In this document: in pieces, positions 5,826 to 14,024 of the stretch
Layout of the letters: every line of letters begins with the position of its first letter
Position numbering within the stretch: position 1 is the stretch's first letter
NCBI GenBank assembly: GCA_045661305.1
Contig: JAZRFJ010000047.1
Coordinates: forward strand, 1 to 30,660
Length of the DNA stretch: 30,660 nucleotides
Reading direction: 5' to 3'
DNA from: UMGS1840 sp045661305
GTDB lineage: Bacteria; Bacillota; Clostridia; UMGS1840
Translations under genes and position numbers: made by a program
The notes under the pieces: model-generated
Database searches by the model: none
Told to the model about the DNA's origin: nothing
What the model saw: only the letters and a program-made list of their open reading frames with translations

Positions 5826-7641
5826 CAGTTATATAGAAAAGCACAGAGAAAAGCTCAAGCTTGTTCCTAAAAAACCCGGAGTTTATATTATGAAAGATAT
5901 AAATGACCGGGTTATTTATGTTGGTAAAGCAAAAGCTCTCCATAACAGACTTTCACAATATTTTATCGGAAAACCAAATAATAAAAAAACCATGCTTATG
6001 GTTATGAATGTTTTTGAGTTTGATTATATTCTTACAAAAACTGAAAACGATGCACTTATTTTAGAAAATAATCTTATAAAAAAATATAAACCAAAGTATA
6101 ATATTCTTTTAAAAGACGATAAAACATACCCGTTTATAAAAGTAAATCTTACAGATAAGTTTCCTTATCTTTCCCTTACCCGTTCGGTAAAGAAAGACGG
6201 AAACAAGTATTACGGACCTTTTATGAACGCATCTACTGTAAATGAAATTATTAAGCTTGTGTCAAACGAGTTTAAGCTCAGAACATGCGGATATGATTTG
6301 TCATCTAAAAAAAGAAGAGAGTGCCTTAATTATCATATAGAAGCTTGTACAGCTCCATGTTCGGGAAAAATCTTAAAAGCTGATTATGATAAAAACGTTG
6401 AAAGAGCGATTGAGGCTTTAAATACAAATCTTCATTCACTTCTTCCGTCACTAAAAGAAAAAATGAATATGTACAGCGAAAGGCTTGATTTTGAAAATGC
6501 GGCTTTAATGAGAGATAAAATAAATGCTGTTGAAAGGTTTGCACAGAAACATCATGTAGTTACAGTTAAGAAAATTGATATTGATGTTATAGCGTTTTAT
6601 CGTGATGAGGCAATGAGTGGGGTTGCTGTAATAAGAGTAAAAAATGGTATTATAAATTCCAAAAACAGCTACACTTTCCCTAACACATCGGATATTCCTG
6701 ACGAGGAATTGGTGTATTCCTTTATTGAGCAATATTATCTTACAAAAGATGAGATACCAAAGAGAATAATTGTTAATATAAACACAGAGTTTGAGCCTGA
6801 TTTTAGTTATCTTTCGGAAACTATTTCTAAACTTGCAGGGCATGAAACAATCTTTTCAACTGCACGCGGAAAGTTTTCAAAGGGGCTTGTTTCGGTTGCA
6901 CAGATAAATGCAACAGAAGCGATAAAATTAAGACTTAAAACAAAGATAGATGATATTCTTTTTGAACTGAAGAAAAAGCTTGATTTATCTAGACTTCCTG
7001 TAAGAATAGAGAGCTATGATATGTCAAATACTTCAGGCTCAAATGCAGTTGGAGTAATGACAGTTTTTGAAAACGGAGTTTTATCTCAAAAGGAAAAACG
7101 CACCTTTATTATTAAAGGCATAAACGGCTCGGACGATTATGCAAATATGTATGAGGTGATTGAGAGAAGACTTCGCAATTTAAAGGAACAAACAGAGGGT
7201 TTTTGTGAAATGCCTGACTTGATTTTAGTTGACGGCGGAAAAGGACAGGTGCGTGTAGCAAAAGAGGCTGTCGAAAAATACGGCTTTGATATACCTGTTT
7301 TCGGAATGGTGAAAAATGATAAGCATAAATTAAAAGACCTCACAAACTCAATCTGTACGCTAAACTTAAAAGACACAAAAGATGTGTTTGTGTTTATTGC
7401 AAAAATAGACGAGGCAACGCATAAAAATGCGATAAATTATCATAAGAAAAGAAATACGCTCACCGCTACGCAATCTCAGCTTTTAGAAATTGAGGGAGTA
7501 GGTAAAGCAACCTTAAAAAAGCTTTATAGTCATTTTAAAACAATGTCTAAAATAAAAGAGGCATCGGAAGATGAGCTTTCAAAGGTTGTTCCAAAAACTA
7601 CTGCAAAAAGGATATATGAGTTTTTTAGAGAAAAAGCATAG
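5818..7641 (+). CDS. uvrC: Excinuclease ABC subunit C
   Basis: Dual-incision nuclease of nucleotide excision repair, recruited by the UvrB-DNA complex. Its 607 residues match the family. Domains in order: GIY-YIG nuclease at the N-terminus (KKPGVYIMKDINDRVIYVGKA), four cysteines in CGYDLSSKKRRECLNYHIEAC plus CSG, the UvrB-binding UVR motif at about residues 210-240, the RNase H-like 3' nuclease (ESYDMSNTSGSNAVG; LILVDGGKGQV), and a C-terminal helix-hairpin-helix (LLEIEGVGKATLKKLYSHF). It starts inside the end of the preceding coiled-coil gene and has no clear ribosome site of its own, so translation is probably coupled. It is the last gene of the operon. Confidence 0.96.
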   Translation: MNNSYIEKHREKLKLVPKKPGVYIMKDINDRVIYVGKAKALHNRLSQYFIGKPNNKKTMLMVMNVFEFDYILTKTENDALILENNLIKKYKPKYNILLKDDKTYPFIKVNLTDKFPYLSLTRSVKKDGNKYYGPFMNASTVNEIIKLVSNEFKLRTCGYDLSSKKRRECLNYHIEACTAPCSGKILKADYDKNVERAIEALNTNLHSLLPSLKEKMNMYSERLDFENAALMRDKINAVERFAQKHHVVTVKKIDIDVIAFYRDEAMSGVAVIRVKNGIINSKNSYTFPNTSDIPDEELVYSFIEQYYLTKDEIPKRIIVNINTEFEPDFSYLSETISKLAGHETIFSTARGKFSKGLVSVAQINATEAIKLRLKTKIDDILFELKKKLDLSRLPVRIESYDMSNTSGSNAVGVMTVFENGVLSQKEKRTFIIKGINGSDDYANMYEVIERRLRNLKEQTEGFCEMPDLILVDGGKGQVRVAKEAVEKYGFDIPVFGMVKNDKHKLKDLTNSICTLNLKDTKDVFVFIAKIDEATHKNAINYHKKRNTLTATQSQLLEIEGVGKATLKKLYSHFKTMSKIKEASEDELSKVVPKTTAKRIYEFFREKA

Positions 7642-7653
7642 TCATCGGAGAGT

Positions 7654-7680
7654 ATAACTGTCTTATTCTAAGACAGTTAT
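7654..7680. terminator. Perfect hairpin between convergent uvrC and anti-sigma gene
   Basis: ATAACTGTCTTA (7654-7665) and TAAGACAGTTAT (7669-7680) form a 12-bp perfect stem with a 3-nt loop. It contains the anti-sigma stop codon. Flanking T tracts are short on either strand, so it is probably a shared but weak terminator. Confidence 0.55.
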
Positions 7681-8349
7681 GCTTTTCGCTATTTTTATAA
7701 GGGTTTCTTTGTCTATATTTCCGTCCATAACAAGTGCATAATCATCACTACTCCATACAAGAATTTTTACATCGGGCTTTATGCTTAATAAAGCCTTTGT
7801 TCCGTTTATATCAATTTCTTCAACTATTGCCCCCTCGGTGTCAATAGTCAACATTCCTTCCAAATCTTTTATGTGAAAATCAAACCATTTTTCTCCATTT
7901 TCATAGTTCAAAAATTTTTTTAATCCCTCCCCTTTTTCTAATGTAAGTGAATATCCTTCTGGAATAAAACCTATATTTACATTTTTGCTGGTATAATGAG
8001 CTGAATTATTACTTTCAAAAATTATTCTTGTCCCTGGTGCATTTTTATCAAAAATATAATTCATAAATACAGACTTTATTGCTTTTGTATTAGGAACAGA
8101 CACACAAGCAAGCATAGCAAGAACGATAAACACTGCAACAAGTGATTTGTGCCTTTTCACAAAAGTAATAAAAAAAGTCTTTTCAGGTTTCTTAAAAAGC
8201 TTTTCCATTTTCTTTTTATGCTCAACAGAAAACTCGTGTTCGTCTACTTGCTCTGAAAGAAGCTGTTCCGCCTCTTCTTCAAGAAGTTTAGTTGAAGCTT
8301 CTTTGAGCATCAAATCAAATACTTTTTCAAAGCTATCATTTCTTGCCAT
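7663..8349 (-). CDS. Membrane anti-sigma factor with DUF4367-type extracellular domain
   Basis: The 228-residue single-pass protein is predicted to hold the adjacent sigma factor inactive at the membrane. Residues 1-60 are a charged cytoplasmic part (KVFDLMLKEASTKLLEEEAEQLL). A hydrophobic segment (SLVAVFIVLAMLACVSV) lies at about 69-85. The extracellular part ends in a DUF4367-like domain (GYSLTLEKGEG; LTIDTEGAIVEEIDINGTKA; WSSDDYALVMDGNIDKETLIKIAKSI). No HxxxCxxC zinc motif is present, so it is not a ZAS-type anti-sigma. Its start overlaps the sigma gene by 14 bases, with a GAGGTG site inside that gene, the usual sign of a cognate pair. The signal sensed is not known. Confidence 0.82.
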   Translation of the reverse strand: MARNDSFEKVFDLMLKEASTKLLEEEAEQLLSEQVDEHEFSVEHKKKMEKLFKKPEKTFFITFVKRHKSLVAVFIVLAMLACVSVPNTKAIKSVFMNYIFDKNAPGTRIIFESNNSAHYTSKNVNIGFIPEGYSLTLEKGEGLKKFLNYENGEKWFDFHIKDLEGMLTIDTEGAIVEEIDINGTKALLSIKPDVKILVWSSDDYALVMDGNIDKETLIKIAKSITVLE

Positions 8350-8926
8350 TTAAGCACACCTCACTTTCCGCCTTTTCCTTAATATTGGCTTTCTTTTCGT
8401 ATTCCTTTGCAATTATTTTTTTTGCTCTTAACAAGCGTTTTTTCACCGTATCGGTTTTTTCATCAAGTACCTCGCTTATTTCCAAAACACTAAAATCTGA
8501 ATAATATCTCAAAAGAATAACCTCTTGATAAACAGGTTTTAAGGAGCAAATAATTTCCTTTAATGTATTGTTGGTTTCTTGTGATATTATAAATTCGTGG
8601 GGAATATAATCTATATCTGTATTTTGCGTATTTTCTTCCACACTTTCTTCGTTATTAAGTTGATTTGATATATTTTTTATCCTGCTTTTAGCAACATTAA
8701 CACAAATTCTGACTAAAAAAGCCATTGTTGCCTTATGATTTTTTTCATCTATCTTATGTAAGTTGTTTATTATTCTCACAAAAGCTGTCATAACTGCATC
8801 TTCTGCTTCTTGCTTGTTTTTTAATATCTTATAAGCCTCACGATACATCAGATTTTTATATTTTTCATACAATCTCTCTGATTTTTTTCTATCGTCTTCC
8901 GTCTCAATTGCTGAAAATAAAATCAC
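8336..8926 (-). CDS. ECF-type RNA polymerase sigma factor
   Basis: Alternative sigma factor of about 196 residues. Region 2 is visible as NLMYREAYKILKNKQEAEDA followed by FVRIINNLHKI, and region 4 as LKPVYQEVILLRYYSDFSVL with a helix-turn-helix ending in KKRLLRAKK. The start is uncertain. A GTG at 8938 is possible, but it almost touches the AAAGG site. The GTG at 8926 has an 11-nt spacer and gives the N-terminus typical of this group. The gene diverges from three exported-protein genes, which are plausible regulon members. Its own promoter looks housekeeping-like (8959-8987). Confidence 0.87.
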   Translation of the reverse strand: MILFSAIETEDDRKKSERLYEKYKNLMYREAYKILKNKQEAEDAVMTAFVRIINNLHKIDEKNHKATMAFLVRICVNVAKSRIKNISNQLNNEESVEENTQNTDIDYIPHEFIISQETNNTLKEIICSLKPVYQEVILLRYYSDFSVLEISEVLDEKTDTVKKRLLRAKKIIAKEYEKKANIKEKAESEVCLNGKK

Positions 8927-8958
8927 TTTATTACACACCTTTCTATATTTACATATAT

Positions 8959-8987
8959 AGTATATACTATCATCGCTCTTATTTCAA
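8959..8987 (-). promoter_or_regulatory. Promoter of the sigma/anti-sigma operon
   Basis: On the minus strand TTGAAA (8987-8982) and TATACT (8964-8959) are 17 bases apart. The -10 lies within a short palindromic AGTATATACT, which could also be an operator. Confidence 0.6.
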
Positions 8988-9038
8988 TATTTAGGTTAAA
9001 AATATTTTTAAAAAAATTTTCTCGAATTTTGTCCACTT

Positions 9039-9067
9039 TTGAAATTTTTCAGGGTTTAATATATAAA
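9039..9067 (+). promoter_or_regulatory. Candidate promoter of the exported-protein gene at 9105
   Basis: TTGAAA (9039-9044) and TATAAA (9062-9067) are 17 bases apart. The start would be near 9074, about 30 bases before the ATG. An ECF-type promoter overlapping here cannot be excluded. Confidence 0.5.
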
Positions 9068-9104
9068 ACAAAAAATTTCAATCAATCTTAAGGGGGAATT
9101 TTCT

Positions 9105-9536
9105 ATGAAAAATTCAAAATCAAAAAAAATCCTTGCTGTCAGCTTATCTGCTTTGTGCTTAGCTACATCAGTTCCAAAATTGTCAGTATCAGCACAGCTA
9201 CCGCCTGAAAACAACATTGTTTCACCTTTGTATGTAGCCATCACAAGTAAATATGTAAATTTCAAAAAAACGACATCAGATTTTGTATGCGAAGGCGAGA
9301 CAATAGTTCAAAATGGATATTCCGCCGGTGTGGTTCTTGAACTTCAACAAAAAATTTCAGGCACATGGACAACAATAAAAACTTGGTCTGATAAATACGC
9401 AAGCCGTGCCTCAGTTGACGAAACCTATCCATTACAAAGCGGAACTTTCCGTCTTAAAGCAACACACAATGCCTACAACAGCAGTAATCGAATTGTCGAA
9501 ACAACATCTTCCTATTCGGAAGAAATAACTAACTGA
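9105..9536 (+). CDS. Small secreted protein, beta-rich, unknown function
   Basis: The 143-residue product has a clear signal peptide, cleavage likely after LSVSA at residue 30. The mature part is rich in Thr, Ser and Tyr with alternating hydrophobics (LELQQKISGTWTTIKTWSDKY; GTFRLKATHNAYNSSNRIVE), suggesting a single beta-sandwich. One cysteine (VCEGE) remains in the mature protein. An AAGGGGGAA ribosome site precedes the ATG. Similar short exported proteins are remembered near DUF4367-type sigma/anti-sigma pairs in Clostridia. Position next to the divergent sigma operon suggests, but does not prove, that it belongs to that regulon. Confidence 0.75.
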   Translation: MKNSKSKKILAVSLSALCLATSVPKLSVSAQLPPENNIVSPLYVAITSKYVNFKKTTSDFVCEGETIVQNGYSAGVVLELQQKISGTWTTIKTWSDKYASRASVDETYPLQSGTFRLKATHNAYNSSNRIVETTSSYSEEITN

Positions 9537-9551
9537 ATTTAATTAAAACCT

Positions 9552-9656
9552 GTTTCACTTCTCCAAATGGGAGACGGAAAAATAAATATGATTGAAACAC
9601 TTTTTATATTTACACACCTTTATTATTCCTCTGTCTTCCTTTTGGGGAAGTGAAAC
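9552..9656. repeat. Long imperfect inverted repeat between two exported-protein genes
   Basis: GTTTCACTTCTCCAAA (9552-9567) pairs with TTTGGGGAAGTGAAAC (9641-9656) with only a wobble mismatch. Inside it GGGAGAC (9569-9575) pairs with GTCTTCC (9633-9639), then GGAA with TTCC after a bulge, then TAAATAT with ATATTTA. The 105-base segment would fold into one long branched hairpin. It lies 16 bases after the stop codon at 9536. It has no terminator-like T tract and may be a MITE remnant, an mRNA 3' stabiliser or an attenuator. No gene is supported in 9537-9763. Confidence 0.6.
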
Positions 9657-9763
9657 AAAAAATATTATCAAAGAGGGTGATTCCGATGTTCTACTAATCC
9701 TTATAACTAAACCAAAAGCAATGTACAAACTAAAATTTTTATTAATGAAAGGAATTTACAATT

Positions 9764-10294
9764 ATGAAAAAATTATTATCTATGCTCTTAACAGTTTTTA
9801 TGTTAGTATCTTTAACAAGCTTTTGTTGTTATGCAGAAACAACAGAGGATATAAAATTTGAAGTTTTAGACGAGAACGGAAATATTGTCGAAGTTCTTGA
9901 TTTGGTATATATTGAAGAAGTAGCTGAATTATATGAAGAATACAAAAAGCAGAGAGCCGTACAAGGCTTTCACGATTTGTCTGTAGAACCGTATATACTA
10001 AGCGGAAGAGAGGCATCTATGATCATAGGCGGAAGTTATTTTAATCCAAGTTCAAGTGGTAATCTTTACTATAACTGCGAAGTAACAGGAGTAAACGGTT
10101 GCATAAATATTTATAGAAATAATGGCTATAGCGATGGTTATGTTGGTACATTTGCTCTCCAAAGTATGGGAAATAACACCTACGGAAGAAGCGGAAGATT
10201 TACCCATTTAAATCCTTCAACATATTATCAAATCGGTATTTTAAGCGATGGAGGTAACTTTACATCATACTATGCTTCGGTTTCTTGGAATTAA
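9764..10294 (+). CDS. Small secreted protein of unknown function
   Basis: The 176-residue product begins with a signal peptide (MKKLLSMLLTVFMLVSLTSF, cleavage likely after CCYA at residue 24). An acidic helical stretch with VLDLVYIEEVAELYEEYKKQ follows. The last 80 residues are rich in Gly, Ser, Asn and Tyr (GGSYFNPSSSGNLYYNCEV; YGRSGRFTHLNPSTYYQIG), suggesting a beta-sheet domain. The NLYYNCEVTGVNGCINIYRN part holds two cysteines that could form a disulfide. An AAAGGAA site precedes the ATG. No family was recognised. It is the second of three exported proteins transcribed away from the sigma operon. Confidence 0.7.
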   Translation: MKKLLSMLLTVFMLVSLTSFCCYAETTEDIKFEVLDENGNIVEVLDLVYIEEVAELYEEYKKQRAVQGFHDLSVEPYILSGREASMIIGGSYFNPSSSGNLYYNCEVTGVNGCINIYRNNGYSDGYVGTFALQSMGNNTYGRSGRFTHLNPSTYYQIGILSDGGNFTSYYASVSWN

Positions 10295-10309
10295 TCATTA
10301 GAAAACATT

Positions 10310-10337
10310 CCCCATCAGTTTGTTTTAACTGATGGGG
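10310..10337 (+). other. Perfect 11-bp hairpin without a T tract
   Basis: CCCCATCAGTT (10310-10320), a 6-nt loop and AACTGATGGGG (10327-10337) form a perfect stem 15 bases after the stop codon at 10294. No T run follows, so it is either a weak terminator or an mRNA end or processing structure. Confidence 0.5.
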
Positions 10338-10380
10338 ATAAATCTATAATAAAATTCTCACTATCACGGAGGAACAAAAC

Positions 10381-11136
10381 ATGAACAAAAAAGTTAAAAA
10401 AATCATAACTTCATTACTTTTAATCAGCACACTTTTATTTGTGCCTTGTCAGGCAGAAGAGCGTTTAACGATTGATGATAAAATCGAAGCCTTAGAAAAG
10501 CTTGGAGTAATTAATTACTATGAGGACGGAAGCTTTAAGCCAGAAAAAGAAATCACAAGGGCAGAATTTTGCAAAATGATAGCACTTATTACAGGCTATA
10601 ACGAGAATTATGAAGCACATATTATGCTCTTTAACGATGTTCCTTATGACCATTGGGCATATAAATACATAGATTATTGCTATCAAAACGGATATATCGA
10701 GGCGGTTGTTGCACCCCAAAAGAATTATGTTGTTTCGTTAGATGAGTACGGAAACCCATTTAAAGATGAGTTTGGATATAAAAATCTTAGTTTAACAAAA
10801 TTTTCGCCTGAAGAAAAAATGACATATCCTGAATGCTTTAAAACTGCACTTCAAATAACAGGATATGCACCGAGAGCACAAATGAGGAGAGGTTATCCTG
10901 CAGGTTATGTAGATGAAGCTGAAATCCATAAGCTTATCACAGGTGACGAGCCTGATTACGCTACTGATATTGTAACAAGAGAAATGGCAGTAGAAATAGT
11001 TTATAATACACTTTATTTACCGTTAATGCTCAAAAAGCCTGCCGAGAGCAGTCCAAATCAGGAATGGTTTATTGCTGATGGCACAAATGGTCTTCCACAT
11101 ATGACATTATACTCAAAACATTTTGAAACAAAATAA
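10381..11136 (+). CDS. Exported SLH-domain protein
   Basis: The 251-residue surface protein has a signal peptide (cleavage near PCQA, residue 25) and little except S-layer-homology repeats. Repeat 1 is at about residues 31-75 (IEALEKLGVINYYEDGSFKP then ITRAEFCKMIALITGY). Repeat 2 starts with FNDVPYDHWAYKYIDYCYQNGYI and is interrupted by an insertion before FSPEEKMTYPECFKTALQITGY. A degenerate third repeat (ATDIVTREMAVEIVYNTLYLPL) precedes a short tail. SLH repeats bind pyruvylated secondary wall polymers. With no extra effector domain visible it may be a structural or adaptor surface protein. A GGAGG site precedes the ATG and a strong terminator follows. Confidence 0.82.
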   Translation: MNKKVKKIITSLLLISTLLFVPCQAEERLTIDDKIEALEKLGVINYYEDGSFKPEKEITRAEFCKMIALITGYNENYEAHIMLFNDVPYDHWAYKYIDYCYQNGYIEAVVAPQKNYVVSLDEYGNPFKDEFGYKNLSLTKFSPEEKMTYPECFKTALQITGYAPRAQMRRGYPAGYVDEAEIHKLITGDEPDYATDIVTREMAVEIVYNTLYLPLMLKKPAESSPNQEWFIADGTNGLPHMTLYSKHFETK

Positions 11137-11138
11137 TA

Positions 11139-11172
11139 AATATGCAGTGGAAAATTCCACTGCATATTTTTT
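11139..11172 (+). terminator. Rho-independent terminator after the SLH protein gene
   Basis: AATATGCAGTGGAA pairs with TTCCACTGCATATT almost back to back, and the stem is followed by T6. It starts 3 bases after the stop codon. Confidence 0.85.
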
Positions 11173-11187
11173 CGGGGAATAGGAAAA

Positions 11188-11276
11188 AAAGCTTCAGAAT
11201 GGAAAAACTGAGCCAAAGCAAAGCTTTGGGACACCTGAAGATGTACAAAGGTACATCGAGTGGCGAAGTTTTTTCA
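11188..11276. repeat. Structured intergenic element with two perfect hairpins
   Basis: GGAAAAACT near 11201-11209 and AGTTTTTTC near 11267-11275 form an outer stem. Inside are CCAAAGC-AAA-GCTTTGG (11213-11229) and GATGTAC-AAAG-GTACATC (11240-11257). The outer helix contains AACT-GA-GCC against GGC-GA-AGTT, that is, facing G-A pairs. No gene is supported in 11137-11423. The remainder, 11277-11423, is AT-rich with no structure I could identify. The element looks like another dispersed repeat. Confidence 0.55.
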
Positions 11277-11423
11277 TAGTCAAAAAAGAAAATTTTTTTA
11301 AAAACTCGGATTTTTTCACCCTTATTTACATTCACACAAGTAAAATATCATTCTAACTCCTTATAAATTCAAGATTTTACCTCTTTTTTGACGCTCTGGA
11401 CTTTTTTAACATTCCCTTCAATT

Positions 11424-14024
11424 TTAAGAAATATATTTATTCTTAATCCTCTCTATTTTTTCTTTCATAGGGTGATATAAAAACCACAAAAAGAAAAAGG
11501 TTGAAATTCCATGCACTATATCAAGCGGAAGTCCTGGAAGATAAGTTAAGAGTAGCATGTGAAGTGTAGGATTTTTTTCGTATATTAAAACAGATGATGG
11601 GTTTGTTATTCCGCCATATATCAAAACTGTTGCAAAAAATCCGTAAAGCGAAATTGAAAGCTTGCTTTTAAGCTTTAGCTTATTAATCAAAAATCCCGAA
11701 ACAAAGCCGACAATACCAAATGCAATCATCTGCCAGGGCGTCCAGGGACCTTGTGAAAAATACATATTTGATACAAAAGCTATAACAGCACCCGCCAGAA
11801 AACCACCGCCTGAACCGAAACAGCTACCTGCAATAATTACTATTGCACATACAGGCTTAAACTGTGCAAACGGTGCAAACACTATTCTTCCCATAACGCC
11901 TATTGCACATATAACACTGAGTATCACGAGTTGTTGTGTCTTATTGTTTTTCCTATCAAAAGAATATATAAAAAACAAAAAAATTTCAAAAATAACTGCA
12001 AGGCTTATAAAATAATACTTGTTGTTATCAAAAAGATATATTCCCGAAAAAACAGTAGCAATAACTGTTATAAGACACACAAAAGCTGAAATAAAATCTT
12101 TTACGGAAGATTTTTTGTGTTCTTTTTTGGGAACATCATTTTCTATTGAATTTTTTGTTTCTTTTGGTAAAAGAAAATAAAAAACAAGAAAAAGCTCTAT
12201 TAAGCTAACACCCTGTAAAATGGTGTTTCTTATATCATACATATCGTAGCGGTCTTTAAAAACAAGCGTTGTGAGAATAAAAACCGCAAACATAAGAATT
12301 GACAAAAATATATTTTTTCTTGGTATTTTTTTTATTTTTTTATCTTCTTTTTTTTCACATTTTTCTATCGGATTTTTTATAAAATTGAGGTTAGTAATTT
12401 GCTCAAATTTTTCTTGTTCCTGTTTTTTTCCTGTAAGAACATATATAATATCTTCCTTTGTTACGATGTTTTCGCATTTTCCCTCTGCAATTCTTCCTGC
12501 ACTTGTTTTATAAAAGAGTTTTTCCTTAAAAAACGCTCTTTTTTCATTTTCAGTTATTATTTTTCCGTCAAAGAATAATGCACATCTGTCGGCATATTCT
12601 GCACAAAATTCAACATCGTGAGATACACAAACAACAGTTTTTCCGTCCGCTTTAAGCTTATTTATAATCTCACCTAAAACTATTTTAAAATGTGCGTCAA
12701 GTCCTTTTGTCGGCTCATCAAGAAGAATAATATCAGGGTTTTGCAAAAGAATTTTTGCAAGTGCTACCCTCTGCTTTTCTCCGCCTGATATATCATACGG
12801 ATGAGAAGACAAAATATCATTTATTCTGCAAAGAGAGGCAATGTTTGAAATATGGTCAACACCATTGTCTTCAAAGACTACACTTTCCAAATCCTCATAA
12901 ACTGTATTGTGTTCTAAAATAATTTGAGGGTCTTGCGGTAAATAAGCAATTTTTCCATTTATCTTCAAACTGCCCTCCTGCACCTTTATAATTTTGCAAA
13001 GAGCATTGAGTGCAGTTGTTTTTCCGCTTCCGTTACTTCCTAAAATTGCGTAAAATATACCTTCAGGCACACTTAAAGAAAAACCGTTAAGAACATCTTG
13101 TGAATTAGCCTCATACCTGAAGTAAATATCTTTTGCATAAACAGCAATTTCTGAGTTTTTTTCCAAAACAGGTTCTTCTTTAATTTCCGAAACAATATCT
13201 TTATTAAAAAACCATTCCCGCCCCTCTTTTATATTAACAGGGCAACCGCCCTCGTTTTCTATCTCTGTAAAACACAGCACCTCCGATGGCAAAGCAAGAT
13301 ACATTTTTGAATTTAATTTTTTTAACTTCAGTCCTGTTTCCTTTGGTGTTACATCTGAGATTATTTTTCCGTCTTCAAGTATAAGAACTCTGTCGCTCAC
13401 ACCAAAAACTTCTTCTAATCTGTGCTCCGAAAGAATAACAGTTATGCCAAGCTCTTTGTTTATCCTTGATATAACAGAAACAAACTCCTGTGCAGAAATA
13501 GGGTCAAGCTGACTTGTAGGCTCGTCAAGCATAAGAATATCGGGTTGCATAACCATCACAGAGGCAAGGGAAAGAAGCTGTTTCTGTCCGCCTGATAAGT
13601 CTGAGGTTTTTTTCAAAAACCAGTCCTCAATTCCAAAAAAAGCGGATATTTCTGCTACTCTTGAACGGATAGTATTGCTGTCGCAACCAAGATTTTCAAG
13701 TCCGAAAGCAAGCTCATGCCATACTTCATCACAAACGATGTTATTCTGTGGATTTTGTCCGACATAACCTATTTTTTCAGCCTGTGAAAGCTCAGGGAGT
13801 GTAAATAAGTCCTTATTTTCAAATAAAATTTCTCCTTTTATATTTCCGACAGGGCTTATAAGCGGTTTTAAAAGCTTTAAAAGTGTTGTTTTTCCGCTTC
13901 CTGAACTTCCTGCAAGAAGAATAAACTCTCCTTTTTTAACAGAAAAGCTGATATCAGAAAGAACTTCTTTTCCGTTTTTATACGAAAACGAAAGGTTTTT
14001 AATTTTTAATATTTCATCTTTCAT
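11424..14024 (-). CDS. ECF transporter fusion: two EcfA-type ATPases plus S component (predicted cobalamin)
   Basis: An 866-residue fusion of parts that are usually separate polypeptides. ATPase 1 (about 1-230) has Walker A at 39-46 (GSSGSGKT), LSGGQ at 143-147 and Walker B ending LDEPT at 166-170. ATPase 2 (about 295-525) has Walker A at 329-336 (GSNGSGKT), SGGEK at 413-417 and LDEPT at 435-439. After a charged linker come about four membrane helices (571-690). Then follows an S-component-like membrane domain (about 697-855) with PFAQFKPVCAIVIIAG and QGPWTPWQMIAFGIVGF. ATP hydrolysis would drive substrate import together with EcfT. It is the last gene of the riboswitch operon, and its start overlaps the ecfT stop by 4 bases. 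Cobalamin as substrate is inferred from the riboswitch and neighbours. Confidence 0.9.
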   Translation of the reverse strand: MKDEILKIKNLSFSYKNGKEVLSDISFSVKKGEFILLAGSSGSGKTTLLKLLKPLISPVGNIKGEILFENKDLFTLPELSQAEKIGYVGQNPQNNIVCDEVWHELAFGLENLGCDSNTIRSRVAEISAFFGIEDWFLKKTSDLSGGQKQLLSLASVMVMQPDILMLDEPTSQLDPISAQEFVSVISRINKELGITVILSEHRLEEVFGVSDRVLILEDGKIISDVTPKETGLKLKKLNSKMYLALPSEVLCFTEIENEGGCPVNIKEGREWFFNKDIVSEIKEEPVLEKNSEIAVYAKDIYFRYEANSQDVLNGFSLSVPEGIFYAILGSNGSGKTTALNALCKIIKVQEGSLKINGKIAYLPQDPQIILEHNTVYEDLESVVFEDNGVDHISNIASLCRINDILSSHPYDISGGEKQRVALAKILLQNPDIILLDEPTKGLDAHFKIVLGEIINKLKADGKTVVCVSHDVEFCAEYADRCALFFDGKIITENEKRAFFKEKLFYKTSAGRIAEGKCENIVTKEDIIYVLTGKKQEQEKFEQITNLNFIKNPIEKCEKKEDKKIKKIPRKNIFLSILMFAVFILTTLVFKDRYDMYDIRNTILQGVSLIELFLVFYFLLPKETKNSIENDVPKKEHKKSSVKDFISAFVCLITVIATVFSGIYLFDNNKYYFISLAVIFEIFLFFIYSFDRKNNKTQQLVILSVICAIGVMGRIVFAPFAQFKPVCAIVIIAGSCFGSGGGFLAGAVIAFVSNMYFSQGPWTPWQMIAFGIVGFVSGFLINKLKLKSKLSISLYGFFATVLIYGGITNPSSVLIYEKNPTLHMLLLTYLPGLPLDIVHGISTFFFLWFLYHPMKEKIERIKNKYIS

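Noticed and set aside
9592..9861. Plus-strand open frame of 89 codons overlapping the exported-protein gene
   Set aside because: It begins inside the inverted repeat and overlaps a frame with a clear signal peptide and ribosome site.
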